Shown piece by piece: positions 38,275-48,178 of a stretch of DNA of 64,000 nt; position 1 is the first letter of the stretch; the number at the start of each line of letters is the position of its first letter. The position numbers were made by a program, and so were the translations under genes. Source of the stretch: Desulfoscipio geothermicus (GTDB taxonomy: Bacteria; Bacillota; Desulfotomaculia; Desulfotomaculales; Desulfallaceae). The notes under the pieces were generated by a model. The model did no database searches. It saw nothing but the letters and a program-made list of their open reading frames with translations, and was not told the DNA's origin. Where the stretch lies: contig JAENYS010000013.1 of the NCBI GenBank assembly GCA_016841645.1, positions 1-64,000 on the forward strand. The letters are read 5' to 3'.

Positions 38275-40290
38275 TTGTTCAAGGTTATCAGAAAGCGCGA
38301 CGGGCGTGAAGTGCCCTTTGACGACAGCAAAATTACCGATGCTATTTTTCAGGCGGCCCGGGCGGTAGGTGGAGAAGATCGGCAAACTGCCATGGAACTT
38401 ACCATTGAAGCTCTGAAGATGCTAAAGAAAAAATACAACGGTGCCACCTTCGGCGTGGAAGATGTGCAGGACGTGGTGGAAAAGGTGCTCATCGAGGCAG
38501 GTCACGCCAAAACTGCCAAGGCATATATTCTGCACCGGGACAAGCGTACGCGTATCAGGGACGCTAAAAGCGATTTGATGGATGCGGTGGCGGAAATACT
38601 GGATGAAACCAGCCGGGAGAATGCTAATATTGGCAATTCCCCCTCGGCCAAGATGCTCCAAATAGCTAGCGCGGCCAGCAGGAAATATTACCTCACCCGG
38701 TTAATTCCCGAAGAATTCTCCCAGGCCCACCAGCAGGGGGACATTCATATTCATGATTTAGATTTTTATGGAAAAACATTGACTTGTGTGCAAATACCAC
38801 TAGGACAGCTTTTAGCCGAGGGGTTTGATAACGGGCACGGATATATTCGCCCGCCCAAAAGACCCAGCTCAGCCACGGCGCTGGCGGCCATTATACTGCA
38901 AAGTTCCCAGAATGATATGCATGGCGGACAATCTTTTGCTTTTTTCGATAGAGATATGGCCCCCTATGTAGAAAATGCCGGTGATGATGAGGTTTACCAA
39001 TCAATGGAGGCGCTGATATATAATCTTAACTCCATGCACAGTCGCGCCGGCGCGCAGGTTCCCTTTAGCTCCCTTAACGTTGGCACCGAGACCTCCGAGG
39101 CAGCCCGCAAGGTGATTAGGAACCTGTTATTAGCCTACGAGGCCGGGTTAGGCCGGGGTGAGAACCCTATCTTCCCCAATATTATATTCCGGGTCCAGGA
39201 AGGAGTTAACTTTAACCCCGGCGACCCCAACTATGACCTTTTTAAGCTGGCCTTACGGGTTGCGGCAAAGCGGCTCAATCCCAGTTTTGGCTTTATGGAT
39301 GCCAGTTTTAATAAAGAGTGGGGCGACCAAGTTAGTTACATGGGCTGCCGCACCAGGGTGATGGCGAACCGCCGTGGTCCGGCAGTGACCGATGGACGGG
39401 GTAATCTTTCTTTTACCACCATTAACTTGCCCCGGGTGGCTATCAAGGCAGAGCGGGACATGGATAAATTTTTTCGCCTGCTGGACGAAGTGATGACTCT
39501 GACAATTCGCCAACTGTACCATCGTTTTGAAGTTCAGGCCAAACTCAAGGTGAAGGACATGCCCTTTCTGATGGGACAGGGATTGTATCTGAATTCCAGG
39601 GGGCTTAAGGATTCTGATTCTATCCGGGAGGCTATCGTCAACGGCACTTTGTCGGTTGGTTTTATTGGGCTGGCCGAAACTCTGACCGCCTTGACCGGCC
39701 GGCACCACGGCGAGGACGTGGTATCTCAAAAGTTGGGCGAGCAAATTATGGCGCATATGCGGCGTCGCATTGACGAGGCAAGTGAGGAATATGACCTTAA
39801 CTATACACTACTGGCCACTCCGGCGGAAGGCTTAAGCGGACGGTTTATTGACATGGACCGCAAAGATTACGGCATTATTCCGGGTGTGACAAATAAAGAG
39901 TATTACACAAACTCTTTCCATATACCGGTTAGTTTCCCCGTCTCCAGCTTTGATAAAATCAGCTTGGAAGGGGTTTACCACAAGTATTGCAATGCCGGGC
40001 ATATCAGTTATGTGGAAATGGCTTCGCCGCCGGTGCATAACCCCGAGGCGATGGAAGCTATCGTCAGGCACATGAGGGAAAGCGATATGGGTTATGCCGC
40101 AGTCAATTTTCCGGTGGATTTTTGCACGGGCTGTGGTACCTTAGGGGTAATAAACGAGGATACCTGCCCGCGCTGCGGATCTACGGCTATCCGGCGAGTG
40201 CGCCGCATTACAGGCTACCTGAGCACTGTGGACCGGTTCAACGACAGCAAGGTGGCCGAGCTGCACGACCGGATAGTGCATAATTTTTAG
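38275..40290 (+). CDS. nrdD: Anaerobic (class III) ribonucleoside-triphosphate reductase
   Basis: A 671-residue glycyl-radical enzyme that makes dNTPs without oxygen. It has an N-terminal ATP-cone (about 3-90), the core with HIHDLDFYGKT, NGHGYIRPP and NDMHGGQSFAF, a C-terminal zinc site CTGCG..CPRCG (about 619-637) and the radical loop RRITGYLSTVDRFND (Gly about 647). TTG 38275 follows GGAGGAGGCTAACTAG. The activase NrdG is encoded next. The enzyme supports an anaerobic lifestyle. Confidence 0.96.
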   Translation: MFKVIRKRDGREVPFDDSKITDAIFQAARAVGGEDRQTAMELTIEALKMLKKKYNGATFGVEDVQDVVEKVLIEAGHAKTAKAYILHRDKRTRIRDAKSDLMDAVAEILDETSRENANIGNSPSAKMLQIASAASRKYYLTRLIPEEFSQAHQQGDIHIHDLDFYGKTLTCVQIPLGQLLAEGFDNGHGYIRPPKRPSSATALAAIILQSSQNDMHGGQSFAFFDRDMAPYVENAGDDEVYQSMEALIYNLNSMHSRAGAQVPFSSLNVGTETSEAARKVIRNLLLAYEAGLGRGENPIFPNIIFRVQEGVNFNPGDPNYDLFKLALRVAAKRLNPSFGFMDASFNKEWGDQVSYMGCRTRVMANRRGPAVTDGRGNLSFTTINLPRVAIKAERDMDKFFRLLDEVMTLTIRQLYHRFEVQAKLKVKDMPFLMGQGLYLNSRGLKDSDSIREAIVNGTLSVGFIGLAETLTALTGRHHGEDVVSQKLGEQIMAHMRRRIDEASEEYDLNYTLLATPAEGLSGRFIDMDRKDYGIIPGVTNKEYYTNSFHIPVSFPVSSFDKISLEGVYHKYCNAGHISYVEMASPPVHNPEAMEAIVRHMRESDMGYAAVNFPVDFCTGCGTLGVINEDTCPRCGSTAIRRVRRITGYLSTVDRFNDSKVAELHDRIVHNF

Positions 40291-40350
40291 TTGTATGAAG
40301 CAGTTATAATTTGAATAATGCCTAACTGAAATTTATTAGGAGGGATTTGG

Positions 40351-40842
40351 TTGAATACAATTAAAATTTCCGGCATTGTGAAAGAAAGCGTAGTGGACGG
40401 GCCTGGTTTTCGGTTGGTAATATTTACTCAAGGTTGCCCCAGGCATTGCCGGGGATGCCAAAATCCCGATTTGATACCTGCAATTGGCGGGCGGGAAATG
40501 ACCCCTCAAGAAGTGCTGCATTTGATTAAACAAAATATTACGTCGCTGACCGGGGGAATTACCTTTAGCGGGGGTGATCCTCTGATGCAGGCAGATGCGC
40601 TTGCCGAAACATTAAAACTATTTCGCCTGGAGTATCCGCAATTCAGCATCTGGGTATATACGGGGTATACTTTTGAAGAGGTAAAGCACTGGCCGGTGCT
40701 TCAGTACGTTGATGTGCTGGTGGACGGCTCCTACGAAGAAAATAAGCGCGATATTTCCCTGGCCTTCAGGGGTTCCTCAAACCAGCGGCTCATAGACGTA
40801 AAAGCGTCTTTAGACGGTGAAATCCAGTGCCTGAGTATTTAA
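40351..40842 (+). CDS. nrdG: NrdG activase of the anaerobic ribonucleotide reductase
   Basis: A 163-residue radical-SAM enzyme that generates the glycyl radical on NrdD. The iron-sulfur motif is C-x3-C-x2-C in FTQGCPRHCRGCQNPD (about 29-44), and GITFSGGDPLMQADAL is the SAM-binding GGE-like motif. TTG 40351 follows AGGAGGG. It comes 60 bases after nrdD, so the operon is nrdR-nrdD-nrdG. Confidence 0.93.
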   Translation: MNTIKISGIVKESVVDGPGFRLVIFTQGCPRHCRGCQNPDLIPAIGGREMTPQEVLHLIKQNITSLTGGITFSGGDPLMQADALAETLKLFRLEYPQFSIWVYTGYTFEEVKHWPVLQYVDVLVDGSYEENKRDISLAFRGSSNQRLIDVKASLDGEIQCLSI

Positions 40843-40930
40843 TATAAAAAATCATAAAATGCCCGACACTTTTCCTCCTTTTAGCTCATAAAATGTTTAG
40901 AGATCTGCAAAAAAAAAGGAGGGATAATTA

Positions 40931-42040
40931 ATGGCTTATACAGTACAACCTGGCGATACACTGTTATCCATTGCCTACCGGTACGGCACCACCGTGCAGC
41001 AATTGGTTGAGCTGAATAACATAGCTAATCCCAATTATATCTGGGTGGGACAAAGTATAGTAATTCCCGGTGAAGATGATGATGTTGGCCGGCTTGGTGG
41101 GGCGGGGGATATGGGAGGGGATCCGTCCGCAAGTAGAATTGTCGGCGGCCTGCGCTATACCATTACCACCGATCGCGTTCGTTACCAGCGCGGGGACAGG
41201 GTAAACATTACCTTCACAAAATGTAATGTTTCCGGCAGAACCATCAGGTTACGCTATAATACAAGCCAGCGCTTTGATTTTGTAGCCCTGCGCAATGGTC
41301 GGGAAGTCTGGCGCTGGTCGGATGAACGGTTTTTTACCCAGGCTGCCGGTACCGAGGTGCTGCAACCAGGGCAATGCCGCACTTATAGAGCCACCTGGGA
41401 CCTGCGTAATAAACAAGGTAATTTTGTGGCCCTCGATGACTTTACTATCCAAGCTTTCAACATAGCCCGGACACTGAGCGGTCAGCCCGTTCAAATCAAC
41501 ATCCAGGTGGTGCGTGCAGGTGGGGAGCAACCGCCTCCCCCGACCGGGCCGCCATGCCCTAAAACAAATATGTTATCTGATCCGGGCATTGAAAGATGGC
41601 TGGACAGAAATACACCCAGGATATGGTCGGGAAACAATGTGGTGCGAACTACATCCGCTCACTCCGGCAGCTATGCTGCGGAACTGGGCGGCGATGCCGG
41701 TCGCCAGGCGGTGCTGTCCCAGACCGTGGACGCTGAACCCAATCGCATTTACCGGATTACCTTCTGGGGTATGGAGCGTGTGCGGTTCGGGCGTACAGCC
41801 AATTTCGTATTGGAAGTGGAAATATTTATATACGACAGTGCAGGCCGGTTAATCGGCCGGGTAGATCCGTCCTATAACCCCGGTGCGTTGCCTAATAATA
41901 CTTACCAGCAGTATACTTTCACTTCCGGGGTGCTGCCGTCGCGCACCGACCGCGCGGAACTGCGCTTTGTATTTAGACCCGGCGCCGGTAACAACAATAC
42001 GGTGATCATTGATGATGTGATAATGACTTGTGTGCGTTAA
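40931..42040 (+). CDS. LysM protein with BsuPI-like and C-terminal beta domains
   Basis: A 369-residue protein. The N-terminal LysM at about 2-46 ([28 protein letters not shown]) binds peptidoglycan. The middle domain at about 74-195, with [25 protein letters not shown] and [16 protein letters not shown], resembles the BsuPI intracellular proteinase inhibitor fold. A Pro-rich hinge (about 198-206) leads to a C-terminal beta-rich domain with [13 protein letters not shown], like carbohydrate-binding modules. No signal peptide is seen, so it may be released at mother-cell lysis or act on the forming spore (inference). ATG 40931 follows GGAGGGATAATTA. Confidence 0.78.
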   Translation: MAYTVQPGDTLLSIAYRYGTTVQQLVELNNIANPNYIWVGQSIVIPGEDDDVGRLGGAGDMGGDPSASRIVGGLRYTITTDRVRYQRGDRVNITFTKCNVSGRTIRLRYNTSQRFDFVALRNGREVWRWSDERFFTQAAGTEVLQPGQCRTYRATWDLRNKQGNFVALDDFTIQAFNIARTLSGQPVQINIQVVRAGGEQPPPPTGPPCPKTNMLSDPGIERWLDRNTPRIWSGNNVVRTTSAHSGSYAAELGGDAGRQAVLSQTVDAEPNRIYRITFWGMERVRFGRTANFVLEVEIFIYDSAGRLIGRVDPSYNPGALPNNTYQQYTFTSGVLPSRTDRAELRFVFRPGAGNNNTVIIDDVIMTCVR

Positions 42041-42064
42041 ATGCAGACGTCCAAATAAGGAAGT

Positions 42065-42101
42065 TAGAGGCAGCCGGTTCAAAACCGGCTGCCTCTAAAA
42101 T
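42065..42101 (+). terminator. Intrinsic terminator
   Basis: Perfect 15-pair stem, TAGAGGCAGCCGGTT (42065-42079) with its complement (42083-42097), loop CAA. Lies between the convergent LysM and FmdB genes; weak T-runs on both sides. Confidence 0.75.
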
Positions 42102-42150
42102 TGCACCGTAATATCATTTTCTAGTACCTGATCGCTTGGGCCCTGACCTT

Positions 42151-42375
42151 CTAGTGGCCGCAGGTACTGCAATTGGTGGAACTACAGGTGCTGCAGCCAC
42201 CGCCTTTGTTTGTAATCCGGTCACTCGTCCCTTTATTGCAAAAGCCCGACATAACCCTTTGGAGGGCCGTAGCTGAGCAGGCAGGGCATTGCATATTTGC
42301 ACCTCTTTCGCCCATGGAGCAAAACTTTTCAAAACGTTGCCCACATTTATGACAGCGGAATTCGTAAATTGGCAT
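42151..42375 (-). CDS. FmdB-family zinc-ribbon protein
   Basis: A 74-residue regulatory-type protein with the FmdB/CxxC zinc ribbon: PIYEFRCHKCGQRFEKFC, then CPACSATALQRVMSGF; the tail is Gly- and Cys-rich (CSTCSSTNCSTCGH), a feature of the family. ATG 42375 is preferred because AGGAG is nine bases upstream; ATG 42381 is too close to it. Function unknown; convergent with the LysM gene. Confidence 0.8.
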   Translation of the reverse strand: MPIYEFRCHKCGQRFEKFCSMGERGANMQCPACSATALQRVMSGFCNKGTSDRITNKGGGCSTCSSTNCSTCGH

Positions 42376-42557
42376 GCCCATATACTCCTTTCTATTATTA
42401 ATTTAAAGGCGAGCGTCTTAAACTGTCAAGGATAGAAGAGTTTTTTGATTTATTTTGCAGGTATTGAGAGTAAAAAAGTGAATAGTTAATTATATTGTTA
42501 CTTCTTTATGGATATTTTAAACATAACACTTAATTTAATAATAAAAGGGAGGCCAAA

Positions 42558-44117
42558 ATGCGTATAACTTTTTACGGTGCAGCCCAAACAGTTACCGGCT
42601 CGTGCCACGTTGTGGAAGTAGCTGATAAAAAAATAATGATTGATTGCGGTTTGTTTCAAGGTCCCCGGTTAATCCGTGAGCGAAACTACCTGCCCTTTTC
42701 CATGATACCTCAAACAGTGGATTATTTGCTCATCACCCACGCACATATTGACCACAGTGGCCTGATTCCCAAGCTGTATAAGCATGGTTTTCGAGGACGT
42801 GCACTGGCTACCGGAGCTACTGTGGACTTGCTGGAAGTAATGCTGCCCGATAGTGGCCATATACAGGAAATGGAGGTCGAACGCTTAAACCGCAAAGCCA
42901 TGCGGGCGGGCAAAAAACTTGTCGAACCAATTTATACTGCCGAGGACGCTTTTGAATGTGTAAAAAAAATTGAGCGAGTTAAATATAACCAAGTTGTCAG
43001 CCTGGATGAAAATATTACCGTATGCTTTGTAGACGCCGGTCATATACTGGGGTCATCCATAGTGGAATTGTGGGTGCGTGAGGGTACCAAACAGACTAAA
43101 CTGGTATTCAGCGGGGACCTGGGGGCCATCGACAAGCCCTTCATCAAAGACCCTTCGGTTATAGATGAGGCGGATTACTTGGTGATGGAGTGTACTTATG
43201 GTGCCAGGATCCATCGTGATAAGGACGACCGGTTGGAAAAATTACGTGCAGTAATTCAAGAAACCTACGAAAAGGGCGGCAATTTGGTTATACCTGCTTT
43301 TGCCGTGGAGCGTACCCAGGATTTGCTTTATGATATTAATCAATTGTTGATGAATGGCCAACTGCCACCCATGCAGGTATATATAGACAGCCCTATGGCG
43401 GTGGCTGCCACTGAGGTTTTTAAACGGAATTACGATAATTTTGATCAGGAAACCACTCAGCTTATATCAGCGGGTGAGAATCCACTGACCATGCCGGTGC
43501 TGCACCTGTCTAGTACTGTGGAAGAATCACGAGCATTGAACGAAATCAAGGGTGGTGCTATCATATTGTCGGCCAGCGGCATGTGCGATGCCGGCCGTAT
43601 TAAGCACCATTTAAAACATAACTTATGGCGGCCTGAGAGCACTGTGCTGTTTGTGGGTTTTCAGGCCCCCGGCACCAAAGGGCAGCGGTTACTAAGCGGG
43701 GTAACCTCTATTCGTATACACGGAGAAGAAGTGACGGTGCGAGCTGATATCAGGTTTATTGATGGTTACTCCTCCCATGCCGATCAGCAGGGATTGTTGG
43801 GCTGGATAAATGCTTATAGACAAAAGCCGGTTCGGGTTTTTCTGGTACACGGTGACCAGGATGCGTTGTCGGTGATGGAAAAGCTGGCATTGGAAAAAAC
43901 CGGTGTTGATGCGTACGCTCCGGCTTGGCAGGAAACCATAGAACTAACCCCCGGAGTTGTCTTTAGCACCGAAGAACTGCAAAGGGCTTACCATGCCGTG
44001 GCGGCAAGGATGGATAGTTTTATGCAATCTACCCCTAATCAGAAAGACTTGGAGCGGGTGATGGAGCAGTTTAAACAATTGGAATCCATTCTTGCAAAAG
44101 TTCCCGAGGCTGGTTAG
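42558..44117 (+). CDS. MBL-fold beta-CASP ribonuclease
   Basis: A 519-residue metallo-beta-lactamase-fold RNA nuclease of the beta-CASP/RMMBL type. The zinc motif is THAHIDHSGLIPKL (about 59-73); CSGD-like VFSGDLG and the beta-CASP segment (about 215-390) with SGMCDAGRIKHHL follow; the RMMBL domain near 400-450 has GYSSHADQQGLLGWI. Such enzymes process or degrade RNA; the target is not known. ATG 42558 follows AAAGGGAGG. It is separate from RNase J, lacking the long C-terminal domain. The tail beyond about 485 is coiled. Confidence 0.9.
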   Translation: MRITFYGAAQTVTGSCHVVEVADKKIMIDCGLFQGPRLIRERNYLPFSMIPQTVDYLLITHAHIDHSGLIPKLYKHGFRGRALATGATVDLLEVMLPDSGHIQEMEVERLNRKAMRAGKKLVEPIYTAEDAFECVKKIERVKYNQVVSLDENITVCFVDAGHILGSSIVELWVREGTKQTKLVFSGDLGAIDKPFIKDPSVIDEADYLVMECTYGARIHRDKDDRLEKLRAVIQETYEKGGNLVIPAFAVERTQDLLYDINQLLMNGQLPPMQVYIDSPMAVAATEVFKRNYDNFDQETTQLISAGENPLTMPVLHLSSTVEESRALNEIKGGAIILSASGMCDAGRIKHHLKHNLWRPESTVLFVGFQAPGTKGQRLLSGVTSIRIHGEEVTVRADIRFIDGYSSHADQQGLLGWINAYRQKPVRVFLVHGDQDALSVMEKLALEKTGVDAYAPAWQETIELTPGVVFSTEELQRAYHAVAARMDSFMQSTPNQKDLERVMEQFKQLESILAKVPEAG

Positions 44118-44144
44118 TAAATCAACTCTGAAAGGAAACTCTAT

Positions 44145-44966
44145 ATGCTGGGTGGTTTTAAACTCTACCGGTGTGGTGATCTGGCTTATTTATTTGTGCC
44201 GTCTTTTGCCACCACCGGGTTGGTGGCACATGCTTTTACCACTAGACTTGGTGGGGTTAGCTTATCGCCTTACAGTTCCCTGAACCTGGGGTTGCATGTA
44301 GGTGATGATCCCCAAAAAGTAATCGCCAACCGGCAGCTTATTTGTGAAGCGCTGGGCGTGGATATTTCCCGTCTGGTGGCGGGACAGCAGGTGCACGGTG
44401 ACAAGGTGGTCACTGTGGGCGCTGCTCATGCCGGCAGGGGTGCAACATCTGAAGGTGATGCGTTGCCCGGTGTAGATGCGTTGGTTACCGGTGAGCCATA
44501 TGTGTTGCTTTCCAGTTACTATGCTGATTGCGTGCCACTGCTTTTCCTTGACCCGGTGCGCCGGGTCATTGCTCTTGCACATGCCGGCTGGAAAGGCACG
44601 GTGCAAAATATAGGAATTAAAACGTTGCATCATATGATTGAAAAACATGGCTGTAAGGCGGAAGATATTTTAGTGGCGGTAGGCCCGGCTATTGGACCTT
44701 GCTGTTATGAAGTGGACGCTCCCGTTATGAAAGCGGTGGAGATGTGTTTACCGGGCGGTTCGGTACCGGCCTGCTCCGGCAAGCCCGGGCGCTGGTGGCT
44801 GGATTTGCCTGTAGTAAACTATCGTCTACTGTTGGGTGCGGGTGTGCGAGCTGAAAATATTAGCATGGCAGCCTGCTGCACAGCCTGCCGTGACGGTTTA
44901 TTTTATTCATACCGCAAACAAAATGGCAGCACCGGGCGGATGGCCTCGTTAATTATGTTGAAATAA
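44145..44966 (+). CDS. pgeF: Peptidoglycan editing factor PgeF (multicopper-oxidase-like YfiH)
   Basis: A 273-residue cytosolic PgeF/DUF152 enzyme that removes non-canonical L-Ser from muropeptides or acts as a purine nucleoside phosphorylase. Family metal-ligand motifs: VLAGQQVHGDKV near 89, VALAHAGWKGTVQNIG near 146-161, GPCCYEVDAPV near 185, and CCTACRDGLFYSYRKQ near 245-260. ATG 44145 follows GAAAGGAAACTCTAT. It leads the ylm-type gene cluster. A short terminator follows. Confidence 0.92.
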   Translation: MLGGFKLYRCGDLAYLFVPSFATTGLVAHAFTTRLGGVSLSPYSSLNLGLHVGDDPQKVIANRQLICEALGVDISRLVAGQQVHGDKVVTVGAAHAGRGATSEGDALPGVDALVTGEPYVLLSSYYADCVPLLFLDPVRRVIALAHAGWKGTVQNIGIKTLHHMIEKHGCKAEDILVAVGPAIGPCCYEVDAPVMKAVEMCLPGGSVPACSGKPGRWWLDLPVVNYRLLLGAGVRAENISMAACCTACRDGLFYSYRKQNGSTGRMASLIMLK

Positions 44967-45002
44967 TGCTGACCGGTTGTGCAGCTAATTAATTATATTT
45001 TG

Positions 45003-45023
45003 GCCCTTTACGGGCGTTTTTTT
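45003..45023 (+). terminator. Terminator after pgeF
   Basis: GCCC-TTTAC-GGGC stem with a run of seven T. Short but with a good tail. Confidence 0.5.
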
Positions 45024-45220
45024 ATTTCTCAAGCAGGAGATTTCAGTTTTACGAGGTACTAAATAATATGTGCTAATTTAGGAAAGAATATGATTTATCA
45101 CGTTTCTGAAAATAGACCATTGCACCTATTCATAAGTGTCTGGTTGTGTAATTATATAAATTATAACGTTAGAAAGTTGCATTGTTTTAACACTAACTAA
45201 ATAGCTAAAGGGGAGACAGT

Positions 45221-46159
45221 GTGGGCAAATACAGAGTGCGCCCCGGCCGGTTTATACCTATGCTGGTTGTGTTAATTTGCGGGGTGGGATTGACTTTTTG
45301 GGGTGCCTTGAATACGCTTGCATGGGCGAAAAATAATGTGCTGCTGCATTTGCTTGATGTACAATCCCTGGTTCATGATGAAATTTGGGATACTACGGAA
45401 TTTGAGGGTTTGCTGGTAAAACATGAGGAACCGGTCAAAGCGCCGGTAGCCGGTAAAATCCGTTTGCTGGTACAGGACGGTGACCGGTTGCGTATAGGTA
45501 CGCTGTTGGCTGAGATAAGTGGTATTTCAGACCAGAAGATTTGGAGCCCCAGTGCGGGTGTTTTCTGCACGCACCTGGATAATTTGGAGAATTTGCTGTT
45601 ACCCGGTATGATAGATGTATTGGATATGGATGAGATTAAAAAAATAAACAACAGCGTAACGCCGGTTTCGGATGAAGTAGCCGGTGGGCAAATCATCGGC
45701 AAAGTGGTGGACAATCTACAGCCGTTGCTGGTTTTTATCAAGGCAACAAAAATGGAAGAATTTGTAGCTCGCTCATTTACAAAGGACACAACAGTAACTC
45801 TACTCTGGAATGATCAAAAGCTGATGGGGAAAATAACCCAAGCAAGTGTTGTGAATAAAACATTAAACATGTTTGTTGAATTATCTTCGTATCCGGAAGA
45901 TTTTATTCATGAGCGGCGGGTACAGCTTAATTTGGTTACCCGGCGGATGACCGGTTGGCTGGTTCCTGAAGGAGCGATAGCTTTCAAAGAAGGTACCCCC
46001 GGCCTTTATATTATTTACAAGCAATCGATCCGCTGGATGCCTGTTGAAGTGCAGGACCGTTTGCAGGGCATGGTCGCTGTTAGCAGTGATGCATTAAGCG
46101 GTTCAGTGCGTTACATAAAAAAACCTGGTTGGGCGCGGGAGGGTGTCCGGCTGAATTAG
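45221..46159 (+). CDS. HlyD-family-like membrane protein of the ylm cluster
   Basis: A 312-residue protein with an N-terminal membrane helix (about 13-35) and an HlyD/biotin-lipoyl-like beta domain: FEGLLVKHEEPVKAPVAGKIRLLVQDGDRLRIGTLLAEI (about 65-110) and later LNMFVELSSYPEDF. It resembles periplasmic-adaptor proteins, but in a Gram-positive it more likely acts near the cell surface in division (inference from its constant place ahead of yggS and sepF in clostridia). GTG 45221 follows AAAGGGGAGACA. Confidence 0.72.
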   Translation: MGKYRVRPGRFIPMLVVLICGVGLTFWGALNTLAWAKNNVLLHLLDVQSLVHDEIWDTTEFEGLLVKHEEPVKAPVAGKIRLLVQDGDRLRIGTLLAEISGISDQKIWSPSAGVFCTHLDNLENLLLPGMIDVLDMDEIKKINNSVTPVSDEVAGGQIIGKVVDNLQPLLVFIKATKMEEFVARSFTKDTTVTLLWNDQKLMGKITQASVVNKTLNMFVELSSYPEDFIHERRVQLNLVTRRMTGWLVPEGAIAFKEGTPGLYIIYKQSIRWMPVEVQDRLQGMVAVSSDALSGSVRYIKKPGWAREGVRLN

Positions 46160-46174
46160 GGGAGGGGGGATTCC

Positions 46175-46840
46175 ATGGGCGTGCGGGAAAAACTGCAGCA
46201 GGTTAGGGAAAAAGTCCGCCTAGCCGCAGTTCGGGCCGGGCGTGATATAGAAAAAATCAAAATAATAGCTGTTACTAAAAGGGTGGAGGTCCCTCGGATA
46301 CGGGAAGTTGTACAGCAGGGAATCGTTGACTTGGGAGAAAACCGGGTTCAGGAATTGACTGAAAAAATCACAGTTTTACCGGCAGATTTGCACTGGCATA
46401 TGATTGGTCATTTGCAGACTAACAAGGTTAAATATGTGGTTGGTCGGGTGCATTTGATTCATTCCCTGGATAGTTGGAGTCTGGCCAAGGAAATCCAACG
46501 GCATGCTAATAATCTTGGGGTGGTGGCCCGAGTATTGGTTCAGGTTAACATCTCCGGGGAAAAAACCAAATACGGTCTACTTCCCGAAGAATTAGCCGAT
46601 TTTCTATTAGCACTGCGTGACTTGCCACAAATATCGGTACACGGGTTAATGACTGTTGCTCCTAATGTGAAAAACCCTGAAGAAGTGCGTCCTTATTTTA
46701 GGGAACTACGGTTGCTTGCTGCAGGGCACAATTTGGAACACCTTTCTATGGGCATGACCAATGATTTCGAAGTAGCCGTGGAGGAAGGCGCTGATATGCT
46801 TCGTTTGGGTACTGCTATTTTTGGTTCCCGAGAAAATTAG
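46175..46840 (+). CDS. yggS: YggS-family PLP homeostasis protein
   Basis: A 221-residue pyridoxal-phosphate-binding alanine-racemase-fold protein that maintains PLP and amino-acid balance. The PLP lysine is in KIIAVTKRV (about 36), the phosphate-binding HGLMTVAP and SMGMTNDFEVAVEEGADMLRLGTAIFG are at the C-terminus. ATG 46175 follows GGGGAGGGGGG, which overlaps the preceding gene's end closely. It heads the yggS-sepF-proC-yggT-ylmH order of Firmicutes. Confidence 0.93.
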   Translation: MGVREKLQQVREKVRLAAVRAGRDIEKIKIIAVTKRVEVPRIREVVQQGIVDLGENRVQELTEKITVLPADLHWHMIGHLQTNKVKYVVGRVHLIHSLDSWSLAKEIQRHANNLGVVARVLVQVNISGEKTKYGLLPEELADFLLALRDLPQISVHGLMTVAPNVKNPEEVRPYFRELRLLAAGHNLEHLSMGMTNDFEVAVEEGADMLRLGTAIFGSREN

Positions 46841-46876
46841 TATGTTATTTATGAGTGAAAGGGACGGTGAACGAAT

Positions 46877-47317
46877 TTGGCAAAGTTAGTGGATAAAGTG
46901 CTTAATTTTATGGGTTTTGAAGAGGATCAGGAAGATGGTAGTGAGCATGGAATAAACACTTTAGAAGAGGAAAAAACAATAATTCAGAAACCCAAGAAAA
47001 ACAAAGGCCAGGTGGTCAGCTTACATTCCCAGCGACAAATGCGAGTTTCAGTGGTGGAGCCCTATAGCTTTGATGATGTGCAAGGCATAGCTGATCATTT
47101 AAAAAACCACCGGCCGGTGATCGTTAACCTGGAACAGGCCGAGCCCGAGCTGGCTAAACGGGTAGTGGATTTTGTAAGCGGTGCTACCTATGCGTTGGAT
47201 GGCGGAATGCAAAAAGTGGGCAAGGGTATTTTCCTGTTTGTACCGAATAATGTGGATATAGATGTCGATATAAAGGAACAAATTAAAGAAAAAGGTATTT
47301 TGAATTGGATGAAGTAA
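46877..47317 (+). CDS. sepF: Cell division protein SepF
   Basis: A 146-residue FtsZ-binding protein. The N-terminal AKLVDKVLNFMGFEED is the membrane-binding amphipathic helix; the SepF core (about 58-140) has PYSFDDVQGIADHLKNHRPVIVNLEQ and DFVSGATYALDGGMQKVGKGIFLFVP. TTG 46877 follows GAAAGGGACGGTGAAC. It anchors the Z-ring together with FtsA. Confidence 0.95.
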   Translation: MAKLVDKVLNFMGFEEDQEDGSEHGINTLEEEKTIIQKPKKNKGQVVSLHSQRQMRVSVVEPYSFDDVQGIADHLKNHRPVIVNLEQAEPELAKRVVDFVSGATYALDGGMQKVGKGIFLFVPNNVDIDVDIKEQIKEKGILNWMK

Positions 47318-47337
47318 TCACGGAAGGAAGTTAAACT

Positions 47338-48162
47338 ATGTCACTGGGTGGGAAAAAGATCGGCTTTATTGGTGGTGGAGCTATGGCCGAAGCGCTGATT
47401 ACCGGATTAACCTTCGCTGAACTAGTTTCGGCGCAGCAGATACTGGTCGGTGATTTAAGCGATCAGCGAAGGGCGTATTTAAAAGAAAAATTCTCAGTAG
47501 AGGTAACCACCGATAACAGCGCAGTGGTAAAAAATTCAGATATTGTTATTTTAGCAGTAAAACCGTTTGTTATGAGTGAAGTTCTGGAACATGTTGGGAA
47601 CGGTTTTAGCCCTGCTCAAACCGTAGTTTCAATTGCTGCGGGTATTACTACTAAATACATAGAAAAATTTCTAACAGGTCAGGTACCGGTAGTGCGGGCG
47701 ATGCCTAACACTCCCGCGCTGCTGGGTGCGGGAGCAACAGCGGTGTGCTGTGGACAGTGGGCTGTGGGTCAGCACCAAGAACTGGCCCTAGTTATATTCG
47801 GTGCGGTGGGCCGGGCTGTGCCGGTGCCTGAAAAATTAATGGACGCGGTAACTGGACTCAGTGGCAGTGGGCCGGCATATATGTATCTTATAGCTGAGGC
47901 GCTGGCTGATGCCGGGGTGCGCATGGGGTTGTCGCGAGAAGTGGCGCTAACTCTATCCTCTCAGACCATGCTGGGGGCTGCTCGTATGATATTGGAAACA
48001 GACCGTCACCCGGCAATGCTCAAGGATATGGTAACCACTCCCGGGGGTACTACCATTGAGGGATTGTTTGCTCTCGAGATGAGCGGCATAAGGGCCGCGC
48101 TGTACCGCGCGGTGGAAAAAGCCTGCCGGCGTTCCGGTGAACTGTCCGGAGAGGACAAATAA
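47338..48162 (+). CDS. proC: Pyrroline-5-carboxylate reductase
   Basis: A 274-residue NAD(P)H-dependent enzyme of proline synthesis. The Rossmann motif is IGFIGGGAMAEALITGL (8-24), VVSIAAGITTKYIE and VRAMPNTPALLGAGATAV follow, and the C-terminal dimerisation domain has LSGSGPAYMYLIAEALADAGVRMGL. ATG 47338 follows GGAAGGAAG. Its place between sepF and yggT is the usual one. Confidence 0.95.
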   Translation: MSLGGKKIGFIGGGAMAEALITGLTFAELVSAQQILVGDLSDQRRAYLKEKFSVEVTTDNSAVVKNSDIVILAVKPFVMSEVLEHVGNGFSPAQTVVSIAAGITTKYIEKFLTGQVPVVRAMPNTPALLGAGATAVCCGQWAVGQHQELALVIFGAVGRAVPVPEKLMDAVTGLSGSGPAYMYLIAEALADAGVRMGLSREVALTLSSQTMLGAARMILETDRHPAMLKDMVTTPGGTTIEGLFALEMSGIRAALYRAVEKACRRSGELSGEDK

Positions 48163-48178
48163 CCTAACGGGGTGACTT

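Noticed and set aside
42114-42344. Second minus-strand frame overlapping the FmdB-type gene
   Set aside because: The overlapping frame has the CxxC zinc ribbon and a ribosome site, so this one is a shadow.
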